From contig JAMPEL010000021.1 in NCBI GenBank assembly GCA_023665185.1, positions 1 through 37,880 on the forward strand: 37,880 nt of DNA, read 5' to 3'. The notes beneath the pieces were generated by a model that was not told the origin of the DNA, searched no databases, and saw only the letters and a program-made list of their open reading frames with translations. This DNA comes from Roseburia sp. (GTDB lineage: Bacteria > Bacteroidota > Bacteroidia > Bacteroidales > Bacteroidaceae). Shown here piece after piece: positions 1 to 7,769 of this stretch. A program made the position numbers and the translations under genes. How positions within the stretch are numbered: position 1 is the stretch's first letter; the number at the start of each line of letters is the position of its first letter.

Positions 1-148
1 TGCAGTGTCTTGAATTTCCTACGTTCTCGACTTACAAGAGAGCATACCGCTTCTTTATTTTCTAAAATTCCTTTGACGAAACTCAATTCATCAACTGCAA
101 AATTAATTATAATATTTGGATTTCAGGAGATTATTGGCTATTATTTTG
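1..148. other. Left-edge region with no confirmed gene
   Basis: No complete gene is visible here. On the minus strand, about 120 bases stay open to the left edge and translate into a plausible peptide ending ENKEAVCSLVSRERRKF. It has no ATG, GTG or TTG near its beginning, so it could be the end piece of a gene cut by the window edge, or chance. The upstream + strand extension of the next gene (from position 10) is rejected because the family domain starts at 178. Confidence 0.3.
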
Positions 149-156
149 TAATTTTG
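149..156 (+). promoter_or_regulatory. Putative -7 element TAATTTTG
   Basis: TAATTTTG matches the Bacteroidetes -7 consensus TAnnTTTG. It lies 21 bases before the ATG at 178, which supports that start over the in-frame ATG at 10. No clear -33 TTTG is seen at the expected 19-21 base spacing. Confidence 0.4.
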
Positions 157-177
157 CATCTAAAACAAGTTACAAGT

Positions 178-1689
178 ATGACAAAGGATGAATTGACACA
201 ACGGCTTAACGATATAGAATGGGACGACTTTGAAGTAAAAGAAGCCGCTGGCGGTCTTCCCAAATCTATATGGGAAACAGTAAGTGCATTTTCCAATACT
301 TCCGGAGGATGGATAATACTTGGTGTGAAGGAGGTCAAGATAAAGAGCGTATCAACCTATGAAATCATAGGAGTCGAGAAACCGGAGAAGATGGAACAGG
401 ACATTATAGGTACATTACGTTCCGTATCTAAATTTAATGTGCCTATCCTTGCCACAGCACAGTTATTTGATATGGAAGGAAAATCTGTCCTCGCGTTTCA
501 TATTCCTGTTTCAGCCAATAAGCCAGTGTACTTCGGCAACAACCTGAACAATACTTTTATACGTGTAGGCAGCGGAGATCAACGTGCTACTGATATTGAA
601 ATTGAGATTCTGATGCGTGAAAAGACATTTGGGATGAAATCAGAAATGGAAATTGACGGTACCAGCTTTAGAGATATAAATACACAATCTCTTCAGACTT
701 ATCGTAGACGCATAAAAGATTATAACCCGGATTTCAGGTATAATGATTTGGAGGATGAACCATTCTGCATTAAAGCAGGTATCCTCAGTCATGGCAAATT
801 GACATACGGTGGTCTTCTTATGCTTGGCAAGGGGGAAATCGTTCAGCAATATGTACCGCATTTTTGGATTGATTATATTGAGATTCCTGGCTCCACATAT
901 TCTGATGCGGATTGCCGTTATACTTACCGTATGCCGGAACAGGAAAATATTTGGGAGTATTTTAAGGTTCTCTTTCAACGTCTCCGTCTATATGTAGACA
1001 ACCCGTTTATGGCTGGTCCGGACGGGTTTTCTCCTGAAGATAATTCCCAGTTATATTGTTTGAGAGAGGGTTTGGTGAATCTTCTTGCTCATGCGGATTA
1101 TTTTAGTCCCATGCATTCAACTATCAGGGTATTTAATGACAGAATCGAATTTCAGAATCCAGGCAGATTTGCAGTGCGCATATCTGACAAGCCAGGAAAA
1201 GTAAAATCAGTGCCTCGAAATCCGAATATCATTGCTTTCTTTCGTTTTGCAAGACAAGGGGAAAATGCCGGATATGGTATTGACAAGATAATGAAGTGGA
1301 CTAAATTAACCGGGCTTGATGTTGGTTTTGAAAGCGACATCACGTCATCAACTGTAACGTATCCACTTCCAGGACTAAGGAATGGTCAGAAAGGTGGTCA
1401 GATAAATACAGCTCAATCTAATCACAGTGCTGATTTTCAAAATAATACAAAATCTTCAGGTGGTCAGAAACAGGTGGTCAGAAGTGGTGGTCAGAAACAG
1501 GGAGAAGAAACAAGAGCCAAAATTATTGAGGCTATGCGTAATAAACCTGAAATATCCCGTAGAGAACTGACGGAGTTACTTGGTATATCATCGTCCGCCA
1601 TTCAGAAGCATATCGAATATCTAAAAGGCGAAGAAATAATAATCAGACTTGGGAGTGACCGAAAAGGGCTGTGGAAGGTACTGAAATAA
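178..1689 (+). CDS. AlbA_2/Schlafen-type ATP-binding putative transcriptional regulator
   Basis: This 503-residue protein has the usual three-part layout of the AlbA_2 regulator family. The N-terminal AlbA_2 (Schlafen) domain, about residues 10-150, contains FEVKEAAGGLP and SAFSNTSGGWIILGV, the typical E-K and AFaNtdGG signature. A degenerate HATPase_c_4-like domain (about 270-430) contains REGLVNLLAHADY and ENAGYGIDKIMKW. A C-terminal winged helix covers about 445-503 (SRRELTELLGISSSAIQKHI). A GGQK-rich linker joins the last two. The likely role is DNA-binding regulation or defence-related nucleic-acid binding; the target is unknown. The ATG at 178 was chosen because the domain begins at once and a TAATTTTG element sits just upstream. 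It converges with the acetyltransferase gene, sharing a terminator. The family call is secure; the function is inferred. Confidence 0.88.
   Translation: MTKDELTQRLNDIEWDDFEVKEAAGGLPKSIWETVSAFSNTSGGWIILGVKEVKIKSVSTYEIIGVEKPEKMEQDIIGTLRSVSKFNVPILATAQLFDMEGKSVLAFHIPVSANKPVYFGNNLNNTFIRVGSGDQRATDIEIEILMREKTFGMKSEMEIDGTSFRDINTQSLQTYRRRIKDYNPDFRYNDLEDEPFCIKAGILSHGKLTYGGLLMLGKGEIVQQYVPHFWIDYIEIPGSTYSDADCRYTYRMPEQENIWEYFKVLFQRLRLYVDNPFMAGPDGFSPEDNSQLYCLREGLVNLLAHADYFSPMHSTIRVFNDRIEFQNPGRFAVRISDKPGKVKSVPRNPNIIAFFRFARQGENAGYGIDKIMKWTKLTGLDVGFESDITSSTVTYPLPGLRNGQKGGQINTAQSNHSADFQNNTKSSGGQKQVVRSGGQKQGEETRAKIIEAMRNKPEISRRELTELLGISSSAIQKHIEYLKGEEIIIRLGSDRKGLWKVLK
1384..1500 (+). repeat. Five short GGTCAGA-containing repeats inside the regulator gene
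   Basis: GGTCAGA units start at 1384, 1396, 1462, 1476 and 1489. The last three sit in near-tandem GGTGGTCAGAA(ACAG) blocks. They encode the GGQK/GGQKQ-type linker between the ATPase-like domain and the winged helix, a place where copy number could vary by slippage. Confidence 0.7.
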
Positions 1690-1709
1690 GTCACAACAGC
1701 ATAAAATAC

Positions 1710-1745
1710 AAATGGACGTATCCTTATTGCCGGGTACGTCCATTT
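1710..1745. terminator. Bidirectional intrinsic terminator
   Basis: A 14-bp stem pairs 1710-1723 with 1732-1745, with one G-U pair and an 8-base loop. A T-rich tract follows on the right, and an A-rich tract precedes it on the left, giving a T-rich tail in the minus direction. It sits between convergent genes ending at 1689 and 1780 and can serve both. Confidence 0.85.
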
Positions 1746-1779
1746 ATTGTTTTTGAAGATTAAGGCTTCACTTCCTGTT

Positions 1780-2331
1780 TCAGCGGTTTTGTCTGATGAC
1801 TTTAGCCGGATTTCCGACAGCGACAGAATCCGCTTCTATGTCCTTTGTCACCACACTTCCGGCACCAATGACACAGCGGTCTCCAATCGTAACACCGGGA
1901 CAGATGATTGTACCTCCGCCAATCCAGCAGTCCTCTCCAATCGTAACGGGATAGGCATATTCCTTGCTTCCCCTGCGCTCCAGATAGTCCATGGGATGAT
2001 GTGGAGTGTAGATCTTGACATCCGGACCTATAAGCGTATGCGCACCGATAGTGATGTACGCTCCGTCAAGGAATGTACAGTTGGCATTGATGAAGACATG
2101 CTCGCCAAGACGTATGCCATGCCCGTGGTCACAGTGAAATGGCGGGCAGATAATGGAGGTCTCAGGCAAATCCGGCACAAGCCGGTTCAGGAGTTCACGA
2201 TAACCGTCATCATAGGTACACATACACCTGAGTCTGGCAAGAAGTTTCTTTGCATGGATGAAACTTTCCTGCACTTCGGGAGCGGACATATCCGCCAGTT
2301 CACCGTTACGCATTTTCTCTATCTCGTCCAT
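1780..2331 (-). CDS. Sugar O-acetyltransferase, maltose/galactoside acetyltransferase family
   Basis: This 183-residue protein is a left-handed beta-helix acetyl-CoA transferase. The N-terminal part (about 1-55) resembles the Mac cap domain (EIEKMRNGELADMS, YDDGYRELLNRL). Hexapeptide repeats fill about 60-175. TPHHPMD near residue 110 holds the probable catalytic histidine, and GNPAKVIR near 173-180 is the usual C-terminal acetyl-CoA-side motif. By family it moves acetyl from acetyl-CoA to a sugar hydroxyl in the cytoplasm; the natural acceptor cannot be told. An in-frame TTG at 2340 would add three residues, but the ATG at 2331 fits the family N-terminus. It starts 5 bases after the stop of the Cys-rich mini-gene and shares its promoter. 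Confidence 0.92.
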   Translation of the reverse strand: MDEIEKMRNGELADMSAPEVQESFIHAKKLLARLRCMCTYDDGYRELLNRLVPDLPETSIICPPFHCDHGHGIRLGEHVFINANCTFLDGAYITIGAHTLIGPDVKIYTPHHPMDYLERRGSKEYAYPVTIGEDCWIGGGTIICPGVTIGDRCVIGAGSVVTKDIEADSVAVGNPAKVIRQNR

Positions 2332-2336
2332 AACAT

Positions 2337-2513
2337 TCAATCCCAGTCATTCAGGTTGGCAATGAAATCCTCAATATCGCTCTCGTCAAATACATCCGGC
2401 TCTTTTTCCTTGCAGTGGCAACAATGGCACTCATCCTCACAATGGCAGCCACAGCCGCACTCTGCCGTCATATCTTCCTCCGTATTATCTTCTCTTATAT
2501 CAGTTCTCATCAT
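2337..2513 (-). CDS. 58-residue Cys/His-rich acidic mini-protein, unknown function
   Basis: The frame begins with two ATG codons at 2513 and 2510 and ends at TGA 2339-2337, 5 bases before the acetyltransferase ATG. The centre reads ECGCGCHCEDECHCCHC, eight Cys and three His in 17 residues, flanked by strongly acidic stretches (REDNTEEDM and DVFDESDIEDF). A metal-binding or redox role is a reasonable inference from composition; I recognise no family. A good -7 element (TAATTTTG) lies 36 bases upstream, and the tight spacing to the acetyltransferase suggests one two-gene transcript. It is too short for most automatic gene calls. Confidence 0.65.
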   Translation of the reverse strand: MMRTDIREDNTEEDMTAECGCGCHCEDECHCCHCKEKEPDVFDESDIEDFIANLNDWD

Positions 2514-2548
2514 TTTGTAATCAGTTTAACTGTCAGTCATTGAGATTG

Positions 2549-2556
2549 CAAAATTA
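2549..2556 (-). promoter_or_regulatory. Putative -7 element for the mini-protein/acetyltransferase unit
   Basis: On the minus strand the bases read TAATTTTG, a full match to TAnnTTTG, and lie about 35 bases before the ATG at 2513. No convincing -33 partner was found. Confidence 0.5.
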
Positions 2557-2614
2557 CTCAAAACCTCTGAGAATAACGAATGTGCCCTATAACAAACCGG
2601 TTATTTGGAATTTC

Positions 2615-3841
2615 CTATCGCCCTCGATGAGAACCTTTGAACGGAGCTTCACCCGGCTCAAAGTCCGGATCGAAAGGATGTACATGTACCGGCTCCATCG
2701 TGTTGCCGTCGCCGTCTATATCGTAAATATCAGGGTACACACTGTCAGAACCCATTGAGGACTGATAGTTGTCTATCTGTCCCTGCACGATGTCGATGCG
2801 CTGGCCGAGCATGGAAGTCGCACGCTTGACATCCTGCAGGGTTGTCTTGATAAAGTCCGGTGACTCTTTCAACGATTGAAGCCACGACTTGAGGTATGCG
2901 GCCGAATCCGACTTGATGTTCTTGACGATGCCGTAGCGGGAGGCGACCAGTGCGGCTCCCAACTCCGCCACCAGCTCCTCCCTTCCGTACTCCGCAGAAC
3001 CGAATGTACTGCCCGGTTTCAGCCGGTCAAGACGCCACATCGCCCCCGTGGAATGTACCATCTCATGAAATGCGGTGCCGTAGAAAGACTGCCCGTCCTT
3101 GAACTGAGTCTTTTCCGGCAATACGATCTCGTCAAGTCCAGGAGAATAATACGCCTGGTCCTGATGCTGCAGATGTATGGGACAAAACCAAAGGTTGTGC
3201 TTTATCATCTCATCCATGGCCGGAAATGCGAACTTCTCCTTATCCACGGCATCCTGCCGGGACATATCGTTCTCTTTGGCAATCTTCCCGTACAGTTCGG
3301 GCCGGGCCTCCTTCATGTTGGTCTGGTCTATATTGAATACCTGATAGACATTCAGTTTGGGATAGACATTATAGTCCTTCTTCTCTTCATCCGTCAGTTT
3401 CCTGTAGTCATCATACGGAATCTTTACCTTTGTATCCTTATGGACAACCGTAAAGGATGTGAGCATTACAGGAAACGCCTTCTCTCCTTTGTTCACCGAC
3501 ACAACTGGAAGTCTCTCTCCGTTATTGTCAGTCAATGGTTTCTTCATACCGTCTTTGTTGGCGGAATAGTTCAGCCCGTTCACGCGATTAAATGTGCAGA
3601 AAACAGGTATCTTGTATCCGTTTTTCTCACAGTGCAGCATCAGCCCCAATGCGTTCATGCCGTTGTATTCACGACCGCTGAGATTTTTCGGCCATTTCAT
3701 GCTGCCCTCACAGAACCAGGGCTTGTGCCAGTCGGACTGAATAGACTTGATTTTATCTATCATCAGTTCCGCGAATTTCTCAAGCGCACGGCTTTCAGCA
3801 CCTTGTCCGTCATTGTTATATGAGCGTTTGTAATATGTCAT
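2615..3841 (-). CDS. ArdC-type antirestriction protein with zincin-like metallopeptidase domain
   Basis: This 408-residue protein has an ArdC N-terminal-type region (about 15-170; KPWF, REYNGMNALGLML, KGEKAFPV). A zincin-like domain follows (about 205-330) with HEMVH at 259-263 and a downstream YGREELVAELGA helix that can give the third ligand. Members of this family are carried by conjugative elements. The N-terminal part binds single-stranded DNA in known ArdC proteins and the protein is thought to protect incoming DNA; that role is inferred here. It is the last gene of the long minus-strand operon, 6 bases after the SSB-like gene. The tail beyond residue 340 is acidic and unrecognised. Confidence 0.88.
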   Translation of the reverse strand: MTYYKRSYNNDGQGAESRALEKFAELMIDKIKSIQSDWHKPWFCEGSMKWPKNLSGREYNGMNALGLMLHCEKNGYKIPVFCTFNRVNGLNYSANKDGMKKPLTDNNGERLPVVSVNKGEKAFPVMLTSFTVVHKDTKVKIPYDDYRKLTDEEKKDYNVYPKLNVYQVFNIDQTNMKEARPELYGKIAKENDMSRQDAVDKEKFAFPAMDEMIKHNLWFCPIHLQHQDQAYYSPGLDEIVLPEKTQFKDGQSFYGTAFHEMVHSTGAMWRLDRLKPGSTFGSAEYGREELVAELGAALVASRYGIVKNIKSDSAAYLKSWLQSLKESPDFIKTTLQDVKRATSMLGQRIDIVQGQIDNYQSSMGSDSVYPDIYDIDGDGNTMEPVHVHPFDPDFEPGEAPFKGSHRGR

Positions 3842-3847
3842 AGGCGG

Positions 3848-4483
3848 TTAGAACGGAGGATGATTGTTTGAGGATGGAGTGAACGGCAGTCTTTCCCACG
3901 GTTTCATTCCCTCTGCCTGGCAGTCAAGAGAAAGACGGCCGTCATAGGCGGTGACGGACAGTCTTCCTGACACCTGGACTTTGGCTTTGGGCTGCAGGAA
4001 CGCTTCCGGCTCATAGTCAAAACGGACGAATCGTACCCATAGGAACTCAAAAACGTTCTTGACCTTGTCTGTGGAGAAGGCGGAGAACGAGACATAGGGT
4101 CTGTCCTTCTTGTCTCTTTTTGTTTCCACGGCTTTCCCTACCGTCCCCTTGAACTCCAACGTGCCCTCTATGCCGTCTTTCTCTGATTCAGGATTGGGAC
4201 TGATGGTCTCGGCAAGGAAATTCAGATAAATATTATCCCCCTGCTTCTTGAATGTCAGCGTACCGGATGCCCCGATACGTGTACCGACCGTAATCAGCTG
4301 TGCGTCAAATCCTGCTGCTGGGGTACTTACGGAAACATAGACTTCCTTTCCGGGCATATTGTTTCTTGCTCCCGGCACGGTAATTTTGACGGAGAACGCA
4401 GCTAATTGCCTGCCGTCCTTGTCCTGGCGCATCGAAGCCTGTCTGCTGACGACGCCGTTGATTGTTGCTTTTGCTCTTATCAT
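3848..4483 (-). CDS. SSB-like protein with two OB-fold-like halves
   Basis: This 211-residue protein appears to have two OB-fold-like halves. The first, about 1-95, begins IRAKATINGVVSRQA and contains LAAFSVKITV. The second, about 105-200, contains GTVGKAVETKRDKKDRPYVS and KVQVSGRLSV. The C-terminus ends NNHPPF, resembling the proline-phenylalanine tip with which bacterial SSB proteins recruit partners. The likely role is binding single-stranded plasmid or transfer DNA in the recipient, together with the ArdC protein encoded next to it. The ORF follows the hydrolase gene by 21 bases. I am confident of the coding call, moderately so of the SSB assignment. Confidence 0.7.
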   Translation of the reverse strand: MIRAKATINGVVSRQASMRQDKDGRQLAAFSVKITVPGARNNMPGKEVYVSVSTPAAGFDAQLITVGTRIGASGTLTFKKQGDNIYLNFLAETISPNPESEKDGIEGTLEFKGTVGKAVETKRDKKDRPYVSFSAFSTDKVKNVFEFLWVRFVRFDYEPEAFLQPKAKVQVSGRLSVTAYDGRLSLDCQAEGMKPWERLPFTPSSNNHPPF

Positions 4484-4504
4484 ATCTGATTGTATAAAAA
4501 GTGA

Positions 4505-6067
4505 TTATCTGGTGATGGCGTCTGACACGGATTGTCCATTCATACCCTGGCTGTAATTGCGTGATACGTTGTCAGACACGATGATGGTATTAATGACCGA
4601 ACTCACCCGTTGCTGCTTCTGTTCCTCGCTTTGGCCGCAGTCTGCAAGAATAAGGTTCAACCTGTTCAGCTCTGCCGCTGTCAGTATGTGCGTGCGGCTG
4701 CCGTTCCCGTCATTAAAGCAGAGCAAGGGACTGTCATTGTCCCTTAACGTGATACGGCACTCCCTGAGAGCCGGAACCAACGGTGTCAGATCGACTGTTC
4801 TGTTGATAGCGGCGTCCGTAGCGGCCTGCATAGCCTCCTCCTCTGACTTGCCGTCAATTCTGGCAGCCAATGCCATCAGGGATGTGAACAGGGTGATGAC
4901 CATATCCATGACCGGATCCTGTCCTCCGCCTCCGATGCCGATGCCACTGTCCTCAGAAGACAGCAGTTTCTTCATCCACTCGTCAGGGCTGAGAGAGGTG
5001 TCAATCCGCTCGCTGTCTATCAGAACCGGATTCTCCGCCTTGTATTTCGCAAGCAAATCAGATCCATTATACATGACAGACTGTGATATATTTCCTTTCT
5101 GCGCTATCTCTGCCAGGTATGCGGCAGGGTCTATGTCACGGGCGGAACCGTCCGCGGACACCTGCCTGACACCCAGATGCAGGTGCGGGCCGGTTGTCCG
5201 TGTGCCGGTGTTTCCCGATACTCCGATTTGCTGTCCGGCACTGACATTGTCGCCGACTTTTACATCCACATTGGAGAGATGCGCATAATAGACCTGCAAT
5301 CTGGATCCATCCTCACGCTGATATTCAACGGTGACGGATTTTCCTCCGGGGGTATTGGCATTGTCATTCGTGGCGATTACCTTGCCGTTGCTCTCAGAGG
5401 CCAATAAAGGCTCGTTGTCACAACGGATGTCGATACCTTTGTGCATCTGCTGCTTTCCGGGATTAATAGGGTCATTCCGCATACCGAACGGCGATGTGAC
5501 CAGCAGGAACTCATCCCGTTTCAGAGGAAAAGAATATCCGGTGTTCTGACTGGTGTCCTGCGCTTGGACAGATACACCCTGTCCCGGTGACAGCCCTTCG
5601 GCTTTCATCTGTTCGATGACCATCCGGTCATACTTCTGCAGACCGTTACGCTCTATGATGGAAATCAGAGAGGGCGCATAGCTTCCCGCCGTTGCATATC
5701 CGGCCTTGTCCAGTCCTTGCGCCCAACCTTTATAATCATCGGTCGCGAGCCTGAAACATCCGGAATACCGGGAGTTGTTCCTTAACACCTGGGAATGATG
5801 GGTATAACTGTCGGCCACGCTGTCGTAGCTGCAGAATTTCTCATTCGGCTTGTCATCGGTATAAAGCCCGTAACGTCCTCCGTTATCAAGCCACGACCTG
5901 CTTGCCTTGATACCGAAGTGGTTGTTCTCGTTGCGAGCGAGCTGGCTCTGTCCGTTGGCACTCTCCAGGATGCCCTGTGCCAGTGTCACGGATGCCGGAA
6001 TACCGTACAGACGCATCTGCTCCATCGCAAATGTTGAGTATAAATTTATGTATTCTTTATTATTCAT
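4505..6067 (-). CDS. Glucosaminidase plus M23 peptidase cell-wall hydrolase with RIT-supplied N-terminus
   Basis: This 520-residue protein has a glucosaminidase domain at about 15-145 (YGIPASVTLAQGILES, ENNHFGIKA) with probable catalytic E35. An M23 peptidase domain spans about 185-310, with H209, D213, H263 and H295/H297 all present. The tail is unassigned. Proteins of this layout open peptidoglycan for DNA-transfer machineries, which fits the operon. The first 15 codons lie inside the left inverted repeat of the RIT element. The original 17-codon start is stranded at 10056-10006, four bases after the stop of the preceding operon gene. The ORF can be extended upstream to 6148, but that part is RIT sequence. 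Expression now depends on a promoter within the RIT end or on read-through. Confidence 0.88.
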   Translation of the reverse strand: MNNKEYINLYSTFAMEQMRLYGIPASVTLAQGILESANGQSQLARNENNHFGIKASRSWLDNGGRYGLYTDDKPNEKFCSYDSVADSYTHHSQVLRNNSRYSGCFRLATDDYKGWAQGLDKAGYATAGSYAPSLISIIERNGLQKYDRMVIEQMKAEGLSPGQGVSVQAQDTSQNTGYSFPLKRDEFLLVTSPFGMRNDPINPGKQQMHKGIDIRCDNEPLLASESNGKVIATNDNANTPGGKSVTVEYQREDGSRLQVYYAHLSNVDVKVGDNVSAGQQIGVSGNTGTRTTGPHLHLGVRQVSADGSARDIDPAAYLAEIAQKGNISQSVMYNGSDLLAKYKAENPVLIDSERIDTSLSPDEWMKKLLSSEDSGIGIGGGGQDPVMDMVITLFTSLMALAARIDGKSEEEAMQAATDAAINRTVDLTPLVPALRECRITLRDNDSPLLCFNDGNGSRTHILTAAELNRLNLILADCGQSEEQKQQRVSSVINTIIVSDNVSRNYSQGMNGQSVSDAITR

Positions 6068-6114
6068 ACTATTGATATTATTATGCTTAATGAAATTATA
6101 CACAACATAATTTT
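6023..6114. repeat. RIT left terminal inverted repeat (92 bp)
   Basis: Compared with 9894-9985 in inverse orientation, the outer 45 bases match at 43 positions, the middle 19 have diverged, and the inner 28 match at 25. The outer block read on the minus strand is an open frame starting ATG and coding MNNKEYINLYSTFAM. The inner block carries CAACATAA (6103-6110), which recurs elsewhere at the ends. Confidence 0.92.
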
Positions 6115-6138
6115 GTATGTTCGTTTTCAATATATAGA

Positions 6139-6146
6139 TATGTTTC
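6139..6146 (+). promoter_or_regulatory. Possible promoter of the recombinase operon
   Basis: TATGTTTC is one base from TAnnTTTG and lies 18 bases before the ritA ATG. A TTTG at 6112-6115 lies 23 bases upstream, slightly wider than the usual spacing, and overlaps the inner end of the inverted repeat. The recombinases may therefore control their own promoter on binding. Confidence 0.35.
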
Positions 6147-6164
6147 ACTATAAACTATTAATGT

Positions 6165-7769
6165 ATGATAACGCAATTATTTAAATCCAAGTCAACGCAA
6201 AGGAAACATCTTGATGCTCCTTTGCTCCAGATGCGTATTCGCTTTCTCTCTATGAAAAGCGAACAAGGTCTATGTCAAGAACATCTGAAAGATTGGGCGC
6301 GTCTTCTTCTGGCATTTGTTTCTTGTTACAATCTTCAAGATGGAAGCACTACGCGAATCTCATTAAACGAAGTCGTAAGCAAAGCGGAGTTATGGGCAAA
6401 ATCAATTTCCCAAAAGTCCCGTAAAGAGAAAACTCATCAGATGGTGTTGGATGAAGAAAAATTTGTAGTCCGTACTATCGATTTTCTGGAGTATATCGGT
6501 TTGTTGGATATCCGTTACTATGACAACGTGGTGAATCTACTTGTAGAACGTAAGTTTGATAAAGTCAAACTCATTGTTGCTCCTTTCTTCCAAGAACGGG
6601 TCTCTTTCCTTAACGAGTATCGTTTGAGTGGTCACAAAAAGGAAACATTACGTCGTTATGCCCAATACCAGATTCATTTAATTGAATTTTTGGGACTCAA
6701 AAATACTCAAATGGTTACTGACGAAGAGATTTTTGCAGCGGCAAAGAAATGGAAAAATTATTCAGATCCAAGTTCGCACAAGAAATCCGGGTCAAAATGG
6801 AATGATACATTTTTCGTCACTGTTGCAAAGAAATGGCTGGCAGCCATGAACATGTATAAAGTGGAAGAAACGAAATCTATAAGTGACATCCGCATAGAGA
6901 AATATCTTCAAGATTTGCAATATCGAGGATACTCATACACTACGTTAACTTCGTCCTTGCGCTCGCTACATCGCTTTTATGACACGATAGGCAAGCAAAA
7001 CACAGAAGAGCCTATCACTTTGGCTGATATTGACAAGTTTATAGAAACGTATACGTCATGCCATACAAACAGACAAACCAATAAAGCATACATGGCACGT
7101 ATTCGTTCCTACTTACACTATGCCGCAGAGCAAGGATGGTGCCAACCTGGGGTGTATGAAGCCGTTGTACTTCCGCGAATATATAAAGAGGAAAACTTGC
7201 CATCATTTATGTCTTGGAATATGGTTCAGACAATACTTCAACGAATGAAAAACACCAAGGGGAAATCAGCAAGAAGAAACTATGCAATCGTTTTGTTGTT
7301 AGCAACTTATGGCCTACGCTGTAGTGAAGTCGCAAATCTGAAAATATCAGATATTGATTGGCGTAAAGAACACATTCATATACAACATGCAAAAGGTGGC
7401 AAAAGCCAAACGTTCCCCCTTTTACACTCTGTTGGTGAAGCAATCATTGAATATCTTCGGTATGAAAGACGAAATGATTCACACAATGATAGTTTGTTTT
7501 TCTGTGCCAAGGCTCCTTTTCGTGCTATTACGTGTCATGCAATTCATGATATTGTGCGTAGAGAGTTGCGTGATGTATCAATCAAGCATAAAGGTCCACA
7601 TTCATTGCGCCATAGCTATGCTACTTTCTTAATAAACAATGGACAAACGATGAAGGAAGTCGGTGATTTGCTTGGGCATAAAAGCATTGATTCAACAAGA
7701 ATTTATGCAAAAGTTGATTTCTTGTCTTTACGCGAAGTTTCTAACATAAATTTTGATGGTGTATTATGA
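6165..7769 (+). CDS. ritA: Tyrosine recombinase, first gene of RIT trio
   Basis: This 534-residue protein is a tyrosine site-specific recombinase with a long N-terminal arm. The core-binding part is around residues 130-320 and the catalytic domain around 340-525. Visible catalytic positions are R385 in YGLRCSEVANL, the HSLRHSYATF box, LLGHKS, and the nucleophile Y514 in RIYAKVD. All look intact. It is the longest of the three, as is usual for the first RIT gene. It acts on the element ends together with the two following recombinases. The stop overlaps the ritB start by 4 bases (ATGA), indicating translational coupling. Confidence 0.93.
   Translation: MITQLFKSKSTQRKHLDAPLLQMRIRFLSMKSEQGLCQEHLKDWARLLLAFVSCYNLQDGSTTRISLNEVVSKAELWAKSISQKSRKEKTHQMVLDEEKFVVRTIDFLEYIGLLDIRYYDNVVNLLVERKFDKVKLIVAPFFQERVSFLNEYRLSGHKKETLRRYAQYQIHLIEFLGLKNTQMVTDEEIFAAAKKWKNYSDPSSHKKSGSKWNDTFFVTVAKKWLAAMNMYKVEETKSISDIRIEKYLQDLQYRGYSYTTLTSSLRSLHRFYDTIGKQNTEEPITLADIDKFIETYTSCHTNRQTNKAYMARIRSYLHYAAEQGWCQPGVYEAVVLPRIYKEENLPSFMSWNMVQTILQRMKNTKGKSARRNYAIVLLLATYGLRCSEVANLKISDIDWRKEHIHIQHAKGGKSQTFPLLHSVGEAIIEYLRYERRNDSHNDSLFFCAKAPFRAITCHAIHDIVRRELRDVSIKHKGPHSLRHSYATFLINNGQTMKEVGDLLGHKSIDSTRIYAKVDFLSLREVSNINFDGVL

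Noticed and set aside
10-177. N-terminal extension of the AlbA_2 regulator from the ATG at 10
   Set aside because: The extension has no family similarity, lies over a plausible -7 element, and the domain starts directly at the ATG at 178.
2876-3823. 315-aa + strand ORF opposite the ArdC-type gene, and similar long + strand ORFs opposite other operon genes
   Set aside because: They are shadows of GC-richer genes on the minus strand, with no domain or start context.
6068-6148. Extended start of the glucosaminidase/M23 protein at 6148
   Set aside because: The extra 27 codons are read from the RIT inverted repeat, and the repeat-encoded ATG at 6067 gives a natural start.
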